Source: Candidatus Segatella caccae (GTDB lineage: Bacteria > Bacteroidota > Bacteroidia > Bacteroidales > Bacteroidaceae). From it: 64,000 nucleotides of DNA. Position 1 is the first letter of the stretch. Every line of letters starts with the position of its first letter. Under the pieces are notes generated by a model. It was not told the DNA's origin. It made no database searches and saw only the letters and a list, made by a program, of their open reading frames with translations. Positions 1 through 9,274 of the stretch are shown here, one piece after another. Position numbers and translations under genes: made by a program. Location of the stretch: contig USOQ01000001.1 of assembly GCA_900556395.1 (NCBI GenBank), forward strand, positions 1 through 64,000, in the 5' to 3' direction.

Positions 1-416
1 TCCCTATGGGTGGCGTGTTGATTTCTCCAGAGTTTACTCCTGTATATGGTCAGTTAGGTACTACCTTCGGTGGCAATCACTTGGCATGTACTGCCGCTCT
101 CGCCGTTCTCGATGTTTTCGAGAAGGAAAACCTGGTACAGAATGCGCATGAGGTTGGTGAATATCTCATCGCCCAGTTGAAAGAATTGCAGAAGCGCAAC
201 AGCCACATCACAGAGGTTCGTGGCCGTGGTTTGATGGTAGGCGCCGTACTCGATATTCCTCACAAGGAAGTTCGCAGCAAGCTCATCCACGAACAGCATT
301 GCTTCACCGGTTGCGCCGGCACCAACATTCTCCGTATCCTCCCTCCATTGGTATTGACTAAGGAGAATGTCGATGACTTCATCGGAAGATTGGAAACAGT
401 ATTAAAGGAAGTATAA
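1..416 (+). CDS. argD: Acetylornithine/succinylornithine aminotransferase, C-terminal part (5' end outside window)
   Basis: This is the C-terminal portion of a class-III PLP-dependent aminotransferase that interconverts N-acylglutamate semialdehyde and N-acylornithine in arginine synthesis. The frame is open from the first base and ends with TAA at 414-416. Visible family features are the TFGGNHLACTAALAVLD segment, which follows the PLP-lysine region in this family, and the VRGRGLMVGA motif. The PLP lysine itself lies upstream of the window. proC follows after 7 bp in the same direction, so the two are probably co-transcribed. Because the carbamoyltransferase at 20383 looks succinylornithine-type, this enzyme probably handles succinylated substrates too; that is inference. 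Confidence 0.88.
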   Translation, partial: PMGGVLISPEFTPVYGQLGTTFGGNHLACTAALAVLDVFEKENLVQNAHEVGEYLIAQLKELQKRNSHITEVRGRGLMVGAVLDIPHKEVRSKLIHEQHCFTGCAGTNILRILPPLVLTKENVDDFIGRLETVLKEV

Positions 417-423
417 GAAGACA

Positions 424-1206
424 ATGAAAATAGCAATCATCGGAGCAGGAGCCATGGGTGGTGCCATGGCAGAAGGACTCTTGCAAAGCGAGAAGTTCAC
501 TCCATCAGATATTACAGTATCAGACCACAACCAACCCGTATTGGACCATTTTGCAAGCAAGGGTGCCAGCGTTACACTCGACAACCAGTTGGCTTGCCAC
601 GGCGCAGACATCGTATGCGTGGTAGTTAAACCATGGTGTGTAGAGAAGACCTTGAAGGGCATCAAAGATGCACTTGACTACAAGAGTCAGAAACTCGTAG
701 TAGTTGCTGCTGGTGTGCCATCAGCCAACATCAAGGAGTGGTTAGACAAAGATGGTATCACTCCAACTTTCTTCCTCGTGATGCCAAACATCGCCATCGC
801 CTACAAGCAGTCGATGACCTTCATCACTCCTATAGATGCATCTGCCACAGAAATCCAGCAGATTACAGATATATTCGATGAATTGGGCGAGAGCCTCATC
901 ATGGAAGAACGCCTATTCCCTGCTGCCACAGCCATGTCGTGTGCCATCGCCTACGCCATGCGTTATGTAAGAGCCAATGTGGAAGGCGGCGTAGAGATGG
1001 GCTTTAAGGCTAAGGATGCTCAGAAGATTATTCTCCAGACCGTAAAGGGAGCCGTAGAGTTACTACAAGCAACAGGTGAGCATCCAGAGGCAGCCATCGA
1101 TAAAGTGACCACTCCTGGCGGCTGCACCATCAAGGGCCTCAACACCATGGAACAGAATGGATTTACCAACGCGGTCATCAAGGGTTTAATAGCAGGAAAG
1201 AGATAA
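424..1206 (+). CDS. proC: Pyrroline-5-carboxylate reductase
   Basis: Catalyses the last step of proline synthesis, NAD(P)H-dependent reduction of pyrroline-5-carboxylate, in the cytoplasm. The 260-residue length is typical. The N-terminus has a Rossmann motif (IIGAGAMGGAMAEG, about residues 4-17), and the C-terminal domain carries the family signature TTPGGCTIKGLNTME near residue 228. The ATG at 424 lies 7 bp after the argD stop, so translation is probably coupled. A strong hairpin follows the stop codon. The other proline genes, proB and proA, are about 15 kb downstream on the same strand, separated by PUL1. Confidence 0.95.
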   Translation: MKIAIIGAGAMGGAMAEGLLQSEKFTPSDITVSDHNQPVLDHFASKGASVTLDNQLACHGADIVCVVVKPWCVEKTLKGIKDALDYKSQKLVVVAAGVPSANIKEWLDKDGITPTFFLVMPNIAIAYKQSMTFITPIDASATEIQQITDIFDELGESLIMEERLFPAATAMSCAIAYAMRYVRANVEGGVEMGFKAKDAQKIILQTVKGAVELLQATGEHPEAAIDKVTTPGGCTIKGLNTMEQNGFTNAVIKGLIAGKR

Positions 1207-1209
1207 ATA

Positions 1210-1262
1210 AACATAAAAGGCATGACAAGAAACCAAACTATCCTTGTCATGCCTTCGTGTTT
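1210..1262 (+). terminator. Rho-independent terminator after proC
   Basis: Inverted repeat AAGGCATGACAAG (1217-1229) and CTTGTCATGCCTT (1243-1255), extended by flanking AAACATA/TGTTTAT, lies directly after the proC stop. It also faces the end of the convergent GH97 gene, so it may act in both directions. Confidence 0.75.
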
Positions 1263-1291
1263 ATTCAAAGTACATTCACACTAACTAATTA

Positions 1292-3313
1292 TCAAAGAGC
1301 CTTTATCCTGATGGCAGCCCCACCACTTGGAGCCAGGTGTAATCGAAGACTTGAAGCATAGGTAACCTTAATGCGCTGATACATCAATGGGTAAGGGTTG
1401 GAACGAAAGTCTGCCCCAGGTCCATCAGCATAGACTTCAGCCATATATTCTCTATCCTTATCCAGAAAACTCAGGTCAATACTTAAGTCACGTGCATCAA
1501 CATCAGTGGCAGAACCAACGTACCAGTCGTCGCTTGCCTTATCCTTACGGGCTATAGTTATGTAATTCCCAATCTTAGCATTCACTACCACTGTTTTATC
1601 CCAATCGGTTGGCACACTTTCGATAAACGAGAAGGCGGGCTGATGCTCGTAGTTCTCTATCATGTCAGCGGCCATCTGCCAAGGAGAATAGAGCAAGACA
1701 TACTCGGCAAGTTGCTTGGCGAGTGTAGTCTGGGGATGGGTATCTGGCAAGACCTTATTGGTAAAATTAAAGATACCAGGTGTAAAATCCATCGAACCTG
1801 CCAGTCCTCGGGTAAATGGCAACACGCACACATGATAGGGAGGATTTCCTCCATCTATACTCCAGGCATTATACTCCTGTCCGCGCATTCCCTCACCTGA
1901 CATGAGGTTAGGATAAGTGCGGCACAGTCCCGACGGCATAGCAGGTTCATGGTTGATGACCATAAGGTGATACTTGGCCGCCGTCTCGACCACCTTACGG
2001 TAATGGCGCACACCATATTGCGAGTGTTGGTCTTCCTTACCATCCATGAGTCTGTTGACATACCCCGTTTTTATAGCACGTATGCCCAGGCGTTCATACA
2101 GGGCAAAGGCACTGTCAAGTTGGTTTTCGTAGTTTTTGGCAGCACCTCCTGTCTCATTATGAGCCACAAGACGCACACCCTTGCTGAGTGCGTATTTTTG
2201 CAAACCTTCAAGATCGTAGTCTGGATAAGGCTTAGTGAAGCTGAACTTATCACCGTCCTTGGTCCAATCGCCATCCCATCCATAGTTCCATCCCTCAACA
2301 AGCACCGCCTTCAAGCCATGCTTGGCAGCAAAATCAATATAGCGCTTGGTATTGGAAGTTGTGGCACCATGCTGTGGCCCCTGCGCCCAAGTATAGTCCT
2401 TCATGTGCATGCCCCACCAGATGCCGACATACTTTCCCGTTTCTATCCAGGACGTATCCTTAATACGACAAGGCTCATTGAGATTAAGCATCAGTTTCGA
2501 CGTTATCAAATCGCCCGGTTTACTGGCAATAATGATGGTACGCCAAGGCGACACAAAAGGAGCCTTGGCATACACCTTCACACCATTCTGCCAAGCGGTA
2601 AGGGCAGCCACAAGGGTAACAGCAGCCCCAGACAGATGACGGGGAGTATAGTTGAGACTTGCATAATCAGTAAGGTTGGCCTCGTGAAGCGCCATAAAAA
2701 GCGAGTCCCCCACCTCGATGGTTATCGGTGTGTTGACGGTGTCCTTCCTGCTAAGAAGATCTTTGGTCCATACCGCTTCATAATAAACGGTTCCATTGGT
2801 TGGCTCCGTCCATGCCTCGGCATCAGTAGGCATGGCTATTTGCGTTTTCTCTTCCATGATGCGGAAGTCGACGAGATTTTGCTGCTGTGGAAACTCATAA
2901 CGGAAGCCTACTCCGTCATCGAAGGCACGGAAAACAATGTTGAGCAAACGTTTTTTCTTTCCTCCTTGTTGCAACTTTACTTTCAGCTCGTTATAGTGGT
3001 TGCGCACCACTCTGTCCTCACCCCATGGCTGCGTCCACGTCTCGTCTTTCGAATTGCGAGTTCTGCCCGTCACCTTGAAGTCATTGCATAAATCACCATC
3101 ATCAAGCGTAAAACCGAGATAAGAGGTGTTCACTACCGGTTTACCATCTCTGCAGACTGCATAGAAAGGCTTGCCACCCTTGACACCCACGGTAACACGC
3201 AAGCGGCCATCGGGCGAAGTGAGCACGTCAGCAGCATGAGCCACGCCACTGTATGTAAGCCAACTGAGGAGAAGTACTCCACGCATAACCTTATGAAAAA
3301 ATGTAGTGTTCAT
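1292..3313 (-). CDS. GH97 alpha-glucosidase, SusB-like inverting type (PUL1)
   Basis: A 673-residue secreted or periplasmic glycoside hydrolase of family 97. A signal peptide ends near residue 27 (VAHA). The family has an N-terminal beta-sandwich, a TIM barrel and a C-terminal beta domain. Residues equivalent to the SusB glutamates are present: E387 (HNETGG), E456 (NHEPAMPSG), E474 and E480 (SGEGMRGQE). The position where retaining GH97 enzymes carry the Asp nucleophile reads IKTGYV, as in inverting SusB (VKSGYV). This supports an inverting alpha-glucosidase rather than a retaining alpha-galactosidase. It is the last gene of PUL1, 46 bp after the GH71/99-like gene. Family call is firm; substrate linkage is inferred. 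Confidence 0.9.
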   Translation of the reverse strand: MNTTFFHKVMRGVLLLSWLTYSGVAHAADVLTSPDGRLRVTVGVKGGKPFYAVCRDGKPVVNTSYLGFTLDDGDLCNDFKVTGRTRNSKDETWTQPWGEDRVVRNHYNELKVKLQQGGKKKRLLNIVFRAFDDGVGFRYEFPQQQNLVDFRIMEEKTQIAMPTDAEAWTEPTNGTVYYEAVWTKDLLSRKDTVNTPITIEVGDSLFMALHEANLTDYASLNYTPRHLSGAAVTLVAALTAWQNGVKVYAKAPFVSPWRTIIIASKPGDLITSKLMLNLNEPCRIKDTSWIETGKYVGIWWGMHMKDYTWAQGPQHGATTSNTKRYIDFAAKHGLKAVLVEGWNYGWDGDWTKDGDKFSFTKPYPDYDLEGLQKYALSKGVRLVAHNETGGAAKNYENQLDSAFALYERLGIRAIKTGYVNRLMDGKEDQHSQYGVRHYRKVVETAAKYHLMVINHEPAMPSGLCRTYPNLMSGEGMRGQEYNAWSIDGGNPPYHVCVLPFTRGLAGSMDFTPGIFNFTNKVLPDTHPQTTLAKQLAEYVLLYSPWQMAADMIENYEHQPAFSFIESVPTDWDKTVVVNAKIGNYITIARKDKASDDWYVGSATDVDARDLSIDLSFLDKDREYMAEVYADGPGADFRSNPYPLMYQRIKVTYASSLRLHLAPSGGAAIRIKAL

Positions 3314-3359
3314 TGTTATTAACTATTATACTGTTATTTCATACATTTATAGATGACAG

Positions 3360-4574
3360 TCACTCTATGCGGTTCATCAGTTCGACAGCCTTATCGGGCT
3401 GAAGTGCGTTGAGATAGCCATAGCACTGGTCAAGCACCTTAGTCTTGGAGGCATCAGCGGCAAACTTCACCTTAAGCTGGTACCAACGATAAATAGTATT
3501 GAGTTCGGTTTCTCCATACGTTACTCCTGTAAATCCCTGCAGTTTAGTAAGGTAGCGATAACCAAACTCAAGGGTTGGCTCGATGATGGTACCCTCGCCA
3601 TAATCATTCCATGTAGATACTTGCAACCACTGTAGACCTGAATTCTTAGCTGCAGCAAGCTGCCGGTCGAACAAAGCACCACCCTCATCGTCATAGGAAG
3701 TATACCCCTCACCAGCGCTACCCTGCTTATAGTAATCCCTGAAACCCGGCATGGCGCCACCTATAACCGTCTGGAACTGCTGTTTGGCGTTGACATACCA
3801 TGCATCAGGTGCGGCATTGACCCAAAGGTACTCGCCGACAGCATTCTCATAACCGCCTCCATTGGCTTTGGAAGCATGTCCGTTGAGCACTACCAATGCG
3901 GGCTTAACAGAAAGCACCTGAAAAGTACGGTACCACTCCTTGGGTGAGTTGAGCCCTTGAGGGCCAAAGACTAACAACAAAGGCTTGCCATCAATCTTAG
4001 CATAACTATCAGAACCAAAGAAGTGAGTGGCCAGATACTTCATATCTGCACGTGCCTGCCCCACGGGATCGGAAGCAACATTGAGCGTATTGTCCTCATA
4101 GACTATGGCCATCTTGAGCCCAGCCTTCTTTATTGCCTTGAACAAGGCCTCGGTATTGGAGGTGTGACGGGCAGTAGTGTTGTCGGCGTTGGAGCCGTAC
4201 CAATCAACCATCACGCCCTCCAGTCCAGAGTATTTCATCAGTAGACACTGGTAGTCAAGGACAGTAGCATCGCCCGATGCGTAGGCTCCAGTGAGGGGAT
4301 GGTAATGAGAAGCTATCTCACCCACAGAAGGATTAAGCGAGGCATTCATTGTCCAGTGCCAACCCCACTTTCCTGCATCGAGATTGGTCTTATCAGTTTC
4401 AAACCATGGCATGTAATGTGCATATACGCCCATTGGATTGGAACGCTGAGGCATCATTGCCGCTACAGGAGCATCAGTTTTTCCTCCACTATCACCATCA
4501 GAATCACTGCAACCTGCCATACCCAAGCCGAGTACAAAAATCAATACGACATTCAATATATTTTTAATATTCAT
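3360..4574 (-). CDS. GH71/GH99-like surface lipoprotein (PUL1)
   Basis: A 404-residue lipoprotein with a lipobox ending at C22 (LGLGMAGC) when started at 4574; a further upstream ATG at 4643 would bury the signal peptide. The TIM-barrel-like protein has MGVYAHYMPWF near residue 48, GVMVDWYG near 120 and WNDYGEGTIIEP at 322-333. The WNDYGE segment resembles the acidic motif of GH71 alpha-1,3-glucanases. In GH99 the equivalent is WNEWHEG, so the first acid is Asp324 here and the second Glu327. It sits between SusD and the GH97 gene, consistent with an outer-surface endo-acting glycanase feeding SusC. Exact family and activity are uncertain. Confidence 0.72.
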   Translation of the reverse strand: MNIKNILNVVLIFVLGLGMAGCSDSDGDSGGKTDAPVAAMMPQRSNPMGVYAHYMPWFETDKTNLDAGKWGWHWTMNASLNPSVGEIASHYHPLTGAYASGDATVLDYQCLLMKYSGLEGVMVDWYGSNADNTTARHTSNTEALFKAIKKAGLKMAIVYEDNTLNVASDPVGQARADMKYLATHFFGSDSYAKIDGKPLLLVFGPQGLNSPKEWYRTFQVLSVKPALVVLNGHASKANGGGYENAVGEYLWVNAAPDAWYVNAKQQFQTVIGGAMPGFRDYYKQGSAGEGYTSYDDEGGALFDRQLAAAKNSGLQWLQVSTWNDYGEGTIIEPTLEFGYRYLTKLQGFTGVTYGETELNTIYRWYQLKVKFAADASKTKVLDQCYGYLNALQPDKAVELMNRIE

Positions 4575-4697
4575 TTCTTGTATGATTAAGAATGTAAGAA
4601 CACAAAAGGGAGCCGTGATACTCGCAAGAAATATCACGAGCACCCTAATAATAACCTTAAATGTATAAACTTTTAGATGAAGCTCAAGCTATCACTC

Positions 4698-6227
4698 TTA
4701 ATAGCCAGGATTCTGTTGCAAGTTAGGATTTTTAGCCCTCTCCTCTGCCGGGATGGGGAAAATGCCAGTATGCTTGTCCGAAGGATCAGCCTCCTTGTTC
4801 CACCAAGGTTTGTACCAAGTACCAAAACGTATATTGACGGTACGGCGCAAACCCTCATAAGCAAACTCATGCAACCACTCTGCATCCAACTTCTCTTCGT
4901 CAAGTTCAGCAAGATCGCTCAATCCTGCACGCTGGCGAATCTTGTTAACGAAATTAAGTGCTGTAGCAGGATAACCCAAGCGGTAGTAAGCCTCTGCCTG
5001 CATCATGAGTACTTCTGCATAGCGCATGAGTACCCAGTCGTTGTCTCGTTCCCAGGCATCAGTGGCACTCCATTCATATTTATCGAGACGAGCACCTGCA
5101 TTCTTGGCAGCATCTTCGAAATTGTCAATTTCCTCAGTATAGCACAATGGTGTTCCATCGTCCATCAGCACCTCCGAACCATCGGATGCTTTGTACTGCT
5201 GACCTATCATGAGTGTCTTGTCACGACGGTTATCCCCCTCTTCATAGGAAGACCACACACCAGGCTGGGCACAGATGCCATTGCCGCACCACTGATAAGA
5301 GCCATCGGCTGAGAAAGCCAGTTTCTGGTTGTAGTGGTAGGTCATAGAGGCGAGATAGTTGCCCACTGTACCTTGCTTATGGTCGTAAGGAATAGCAAAG
5401 ATTATCTCAGGTGAAGTCTCGTTCTTAATAAAGAAGTTGGCCTTATAATCCGGAGTCAGAGAGTAGCCTGACACTTTCTCACAAGCATCGATGCACTTCT
5501 GCCACTGTGGTGTGCCTGTATACACCTCGGCATTGAGGTAAAGGCGTGCCAAAAGTGTATTGGCCACATTCTGGGTAAACTTACCATACTGCACACCTGT
5601 AGGCAGGAGTGGCAACACCTCTGTAAGTTCTTTCTCTACGAAGTCGTACACCTCCTGACGAGAAGAATTCTTAGGCAGTTCTTTCTGAGTAAAGTCGGTT
5701 GAGATTGGTACGTTTCCAAACTCGTCGAGCAAAAGATAGTAGTAGTAAGCACGGAGACCTCTCAGTTCTGCCTTCACCTTATCCTTGGCAGCCTGAGAGA
5801 GTTCACTCTGGTCCACCTGATAGATAATGGCATTGACCTTTGATACACCGACGAAGGCATAACGCCATCCTGCCAAGACTGCAGTATTGTTGGCATCCCA
5901 GGTATGATACTGCAACTGCTGATAGCGGCCACCGTCATACCAGTCAGTTCCACGAGTTGGGATACACGCCTCATCACTGCTGCACTCGTTGAGGAAGAAC
6001 ACGTACTCGGAAGTAGGATAGCAGTTCACGCCATTTCCCTCATCTGTTGATGCGCCATAGCCACGCAAGGTGGCATATGCACCACCCATGATGGTTTGCA
6101 CCTCTGTTTCCGTCTTTCCATAATCATCCATCGACACTTTGTCGTAAAGAGTCTCGTCAAGGTTGGTACACCCCGTGAGAGTCAATGCACCTAAAAGAAG
6201 TGCGCTGTATAATGATTTCATTTTCAT
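4698..6227 (-). CDS. SusD/RagB-family glycan-binding lipoprotein (PUL1)
   Basis: A 509-residue outer-membrane lipoprotein that lids the SusC channel and captures oligosaccharides. The lipobox LTLTGC places the acylated cysteine at about residue 20. The typical SusD helical (TPR-like) scaffold is visible in LRGLRAYYYYLLLDEFGNVPI and the C-terminal VLMRYAEVLMMQAEAYYRLG and IFPIPAEERAKNPNLQQNPGY segments. It starts 23 bp after the susC stop, so the pair is co-transcribed. The many aromatic residues fit carbohydrate stacking. Confidence 0.93.
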   Translation of the reverse strand: MKMKSLYSALLLGALTLTGCTNLDETLYDKVSMDDYGKTETEVQTIMGGAYATLRGYGASTDEGNGVNCYPTSEYVFFLNECSSDEACIPTRGTDWYDGGRYQQLQYHTWDANNTAVLAGWRYAFVGVSKVNAIIYQVDQSELSQAAKDKVKAELRGLRAYYYYLLLDEFGNVPISTDFTQKELPKNSSRQEVYDFVEKELTEVLPLLPTGVQYGKFTQNVANTLLARLYLNAEVYTGTPQWQKCIDACEKVSGYSLTPDYKANFFIKNETSPEIIFAIPYDHKQGTVGNYLASMTYHYNQKLAFSADGSYQWCGNGICAQPGVWSSYEEGDNRRDKTLMIGQQYKASDGSEVLMDDGTPLCYTEEIDNFEDAAKNAGARLDKYEWSATDAWERDNDWVLMRYAEVLMMQAEAYYRLGYPATALNFVNKIRQRAGLSDLAELDEEKLDAEWLHEFAYEGLRRTVNIRFGTWYKPWWNKEADPSDKHTGIFPIPAEERAKNPNLQQNPGY

Positions 6228-6250
6228 GATGGTTCTTATTTATTAAGTTG

Positions 6251-9214
6251 TTAGAATGTAACGTTCACACCGAGAGAGAAAGTACGTGGACGTGGAGAGT
6301 AAGTAGAGCCCTCGCTCGTTCCGTTATCGATGATGAGACGGTCGATACCAGGGCCACTGAGCACGTTGTCAGGAATATAGACCTCAGGATCCATACCTGA
6401 ATAGCTGGTAATGGTAAAGAGGTTCTCAGCTGTGAGGTAGAAGCGCACCTTGCTGAGTCCAATTTTCTTGACACCAGGCACGTTATAACCCAAAGTGACA
6501 GTCTGCATGCGGAAAAAGTTTCCACTCTCCAGGAAATAGTCAGAGAAGATGGCACCCTGTTTCACGCCGCTTGTCAAGAAATCATCAAGCGTGTTCTGCG
6601 CTGGAAGACGTGTGCTGTCGTACAATTCCATCTTGGTAGCATTGAGGATCTTATGACCGAACATACCATAACCTGCAAGTGTAAGGTCAAAGTCCTTGTA
6701 TGCCATATTGATGGAAAGTCCGAGATTCCACTTTGGCATAGCAGATCCAAGATGTTCCTTCACAGGCTGTCCGTCCTCACCTTGCTTGAGAATGTAATTT
6801 CCGTTCTCGTCGATGCCCTGGCATACATAACCATAAAACTCGCCAGCCGCATAGCCTTCCTCTATGACCTGTGAATAGACTCCGCTCAAACCACGGATGT
6901 TGTGCAGACTGCCAGCCTGAAGTCCTACTGCCTGATATTGACTGTTGGAGAGCTTGGTTATCTCCTGTTTGTTGTATGCAAGCGATGCGTTGGCACTCAG
7001 CGAGAAGTCCTTGGTACGGACAATGTTGGCACCGAGAGTCAGCTCCACGCCCTTGTTGACCATGTCGCCTACATTAGCAAGCATTGTACCCACCAAATAT
7101 GGAGGCTGTGGTACAGGATATGTCCAAAGCAGGTCAGAAGTCTTCTTGTGGTAGAACTCCAAGCTACCATTGATGCGGTTGAGGAATCCGAAATCAATAC
7201 CCACGTTAAACTGAGCAGTAGATTCCCACTTCAAGTCAGGGTTGGCATTTTGAGCCTGCACATAAGAGTTCTTCCATGTACCAGTGGCTGCATCATAATA
7301 AGAAGCTCCGGCAGAACTGAGCACAGAGAGGCTCTTGTATGGATCGACGCCATTCTGGTTACCCGTTATACCATAGCCCACACGGAGTTTCAAGTTGTCG
7401 AGCCAAGAGTGCGTGCCCTCCATGAATTTCTCATTGATAATGCGCCATGCCACCGAAACAGATGGGAAGGTGCCCCATTTGTGGTCTGCACCGAAACGAG
7501 AGCTACCATCGCGACGAATAGTGGCAGTAATCATATACTTGTCCATCAGACCATAGTTCACACGTCCATAGAATGAAATCAGTTTGCAGGAGTTCTTGTA
7601 GGAATAGACATCACCCTGACGGTAGTCGGTACCTGCGCCAAGATTGTTGTAGATGAAAGCATTGGTGTCAAAACCACTGCGGGTTGCGCCAAATCCCTCT
7701 GCAACATTATCCATGTAAGAGTAACCACCCAACACGTTGAGATGATGTATGTCGGCAAATGTCTTATCGTAGGTAAGGTAAGTCTCCAACTGGCGGTTGG
7801 TATATTCTGCCTCGGTACGCTGTCCCCAACCCTTCTCGCTCTGGCCTTCCATCTTGGCATCGTTAGGCTTGAACATACCGCTGGTGGCCTGATTGAACTC
7901 GTAACTGAGGTTAGCCGAAGCTGTCAGTCCAGGCAGAAGTTCATAGTCGGCCTTGAAGTAGCCAAGGAAGCGATGACGCTTGTGGTCGTCATTGCGCTTG
8001 GTAAGCAGTTCTACAGGGTTTTCTGTATTGGTTCCGCTAATCTGGGTGAAAGAACCGTCTGGATTATATACAGGCACAGTTGGGTTCAGGTTGAAGGCGC
8101 GCTCAAAAATGCGTCCGTCAGTGGGATGCCATGTATCGAAATTGGCATTGATAGCCTCCTCAAGACGCAGTTTGCCCTTCATCAACTTCTGGAAGGCAGA
8201 AAGGCTGCCTGCGAGACGGGTAAAATAATTGCGCTTCACAACACCCTGGTTGTTCTGATAGGTAAGCGAGGCATGATAGCCCGAGTTCTTGCGTGTATTG
8301 CTGAAGAGAATGTTGTGAGAATGAGAAATCGCCGTGCGGGTCAATTCTTTCTGCCAGTCGGTATCAGCACCATAATCCAGGGCATCAAGGATATTGTTCT
8401 CGCGTACAAAGCCACGCCACTGATTGGCAGATAATATATCGAGGTACTTGGCCTGGCTGGCCACAGCCACATATCCGTTGTACTGCACATTAATACTCTC
8501 GGCATCGCTGCTCTGACGGTTTGTCGTAACGATGATGACACCATTAGCACCACGGCTGCCATAGATGGCTGCTGCAGAGGCATCCTTGAGCACGTCGATG
8601 CTCTGGATTTCAGAAGGCTGTACTGAGTTCATGTCAACACCAGGGATACCATCGACAACGATGAGAGGTGAGTTGCTGGCAGATAGCGACGTACCACCAC
8701 GAAGACGTATGGAAGCACCATTCTCTGGAGAGCCTGAAGCCTGTACTACAGAAAGACCTGCAACCTTTCCCTGCAGCATCTGTTCGGCACTGGTGATGAC
8801 ACCATGCTTCAAATCTTTAGCATTGACGCTGGCAATAGAACCCGTAAGGTCGTTCTTGCGCATTGTACCGTAGCCCACACCAACCACGACGGTCTCGGCA
8901 AGCATCTTGGCATCCTCTTCGAGGACGACCTTGATATCCTTACCTGCCTTCACCTTTTTGGTGAGATAGCCCACATAGGAAATCTCAAGTTGTGAAGACT
9001 GGTCGCAGGTAAGCGTAAATTTGCCGTCCATATCTGTAGCCACACCATTAGCCGTACCTGCTTCACGAACGGTAGCTCCCATCAGAGCTTCGCCTGAGGC
9101 ATCATACACAGTGCCCGCAACTGTCATCTTCTGAGCCAGGGCATTCTGCCCTGTCAGCATCATCAGGCAGAGCAACAGGACTGCCTGCCATATATGAAAA
9201 TATCTGTTGTTCAT
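6251..9214 (-). CDS. SusC/RagA TonB-dependent outer-membrane transporter (PUL1)
   Basis: A 987-residue TonB-dependent porin that imports oligosaccharides. Order: signal peptide (about 1-27, ending ALAQ), a carboxypeptidase-regulatory-like beta-sandwich (about 30-105), the SusC signature ETVVVGVGYGTMRKNDLTGS, a plug domain containing the class motif KDASAAAIYGSRGANGVIIV (about 210-230), and a 22-strand barrel ending in NVTF with a C-terminal Phe. It has no STN domain, consistent with control by the TPR/LuxR-type regulator upstream rather than by a sigma/anti-sigma pair. It lies 60 bp after the DUF4961-like gene. Confidence 0.95.
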   Translation of the reverse strand: MNNRYFHIWQAVLLLCLMMLTGQNALAQKMTVAGTVYDASGEALMGATVREAGTANGVATDMDGKFTLTCDQSSQLEISYVGYLTKKVKAGKDIKVVLEEDAKMLAETVVVGVGYGTMRKNDLTGSIASVNAKDLKHGVITSAEQMLQGKVAGLSVVQASGSPENGASIRLRGGTSLSASNSPLIVVDGIPGVDMNSVQPSEIQSIDVLKDASAAAIYGSRGANGVIIVTTNRQSSDAESINVQYNGYVAVASQAKYLDILSANQWRGFVRENNILDALDYGADTDWQKELTRTAISHSHNILFSNTRKNSGYHASLTYQNNQGVVKRNYFTRLAGSLSAFQKLMKGKLRLEEAINANFDTWHPTDGRIFERAFNLNPTVPVYNPDGSFTQISGTNTENPVELLTKRNDDHKRHRFLGYFKADYELLPGLTASANLSYEFNQATSGMFKPNDAKMEGQSEKGWGQRTEAEYTNRQLETYLTYDKTFADIHHLNVLGGYSYMDNVAEGFGATRSGFDTNAFIYNNLGAGTDYRQGDVYSYKNSCKLISFYGRVNYGLMDKYMITATIRRDGSSRFGADHKWGTFPSVSVAWRIINEKFMEGTHSWLDNLKLRVGYGITGNQNGVDPYKSLSVLSSAGASYYDAATGTWKNSYVQAQNANPDLKWESTAQFNVGIDFGFLNRINGSLEFYHKKTSDLLWTYPVPQPPYLVGTMLANVGDMVNKGVELTLGANIVRTKDFSLSANASLAYNKQEITKLSNSQYQAVGLQAGSLHNIRGLSGVYSQVIEEGYAAGEFYGYVCQGIDENGNYILKQGEDGQPVKEHLGSAMPKWNLGLSINMAYKDFDLTLAGYGMFGHKILNATKMELYDSTRLPAQNTLDDFLTSGVKQGAIFSDYFLESGNFFRMQTVTLGYNVPGVKKIGLSKVRFYLTAENLFTITSYSGMDPEVYIPDNVLSGPGIDRLIIDNGTSEGSTYSPRPRTFSLGVNVTF

Positions 9215-9274
9215 TGTAAATTCTGTTTAGATTGTTGTCTCTTTTGTTTACTTGCTGCAACTTTGGCTGCACCG

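Noticed and set aside
1949..3091. 380-residue open frame on the plus strand opposite the GH97 gene
   Set aside because: Complementary shadow of a strongly conserved GH97 gene; no recognisable domain, no promoter or leader.
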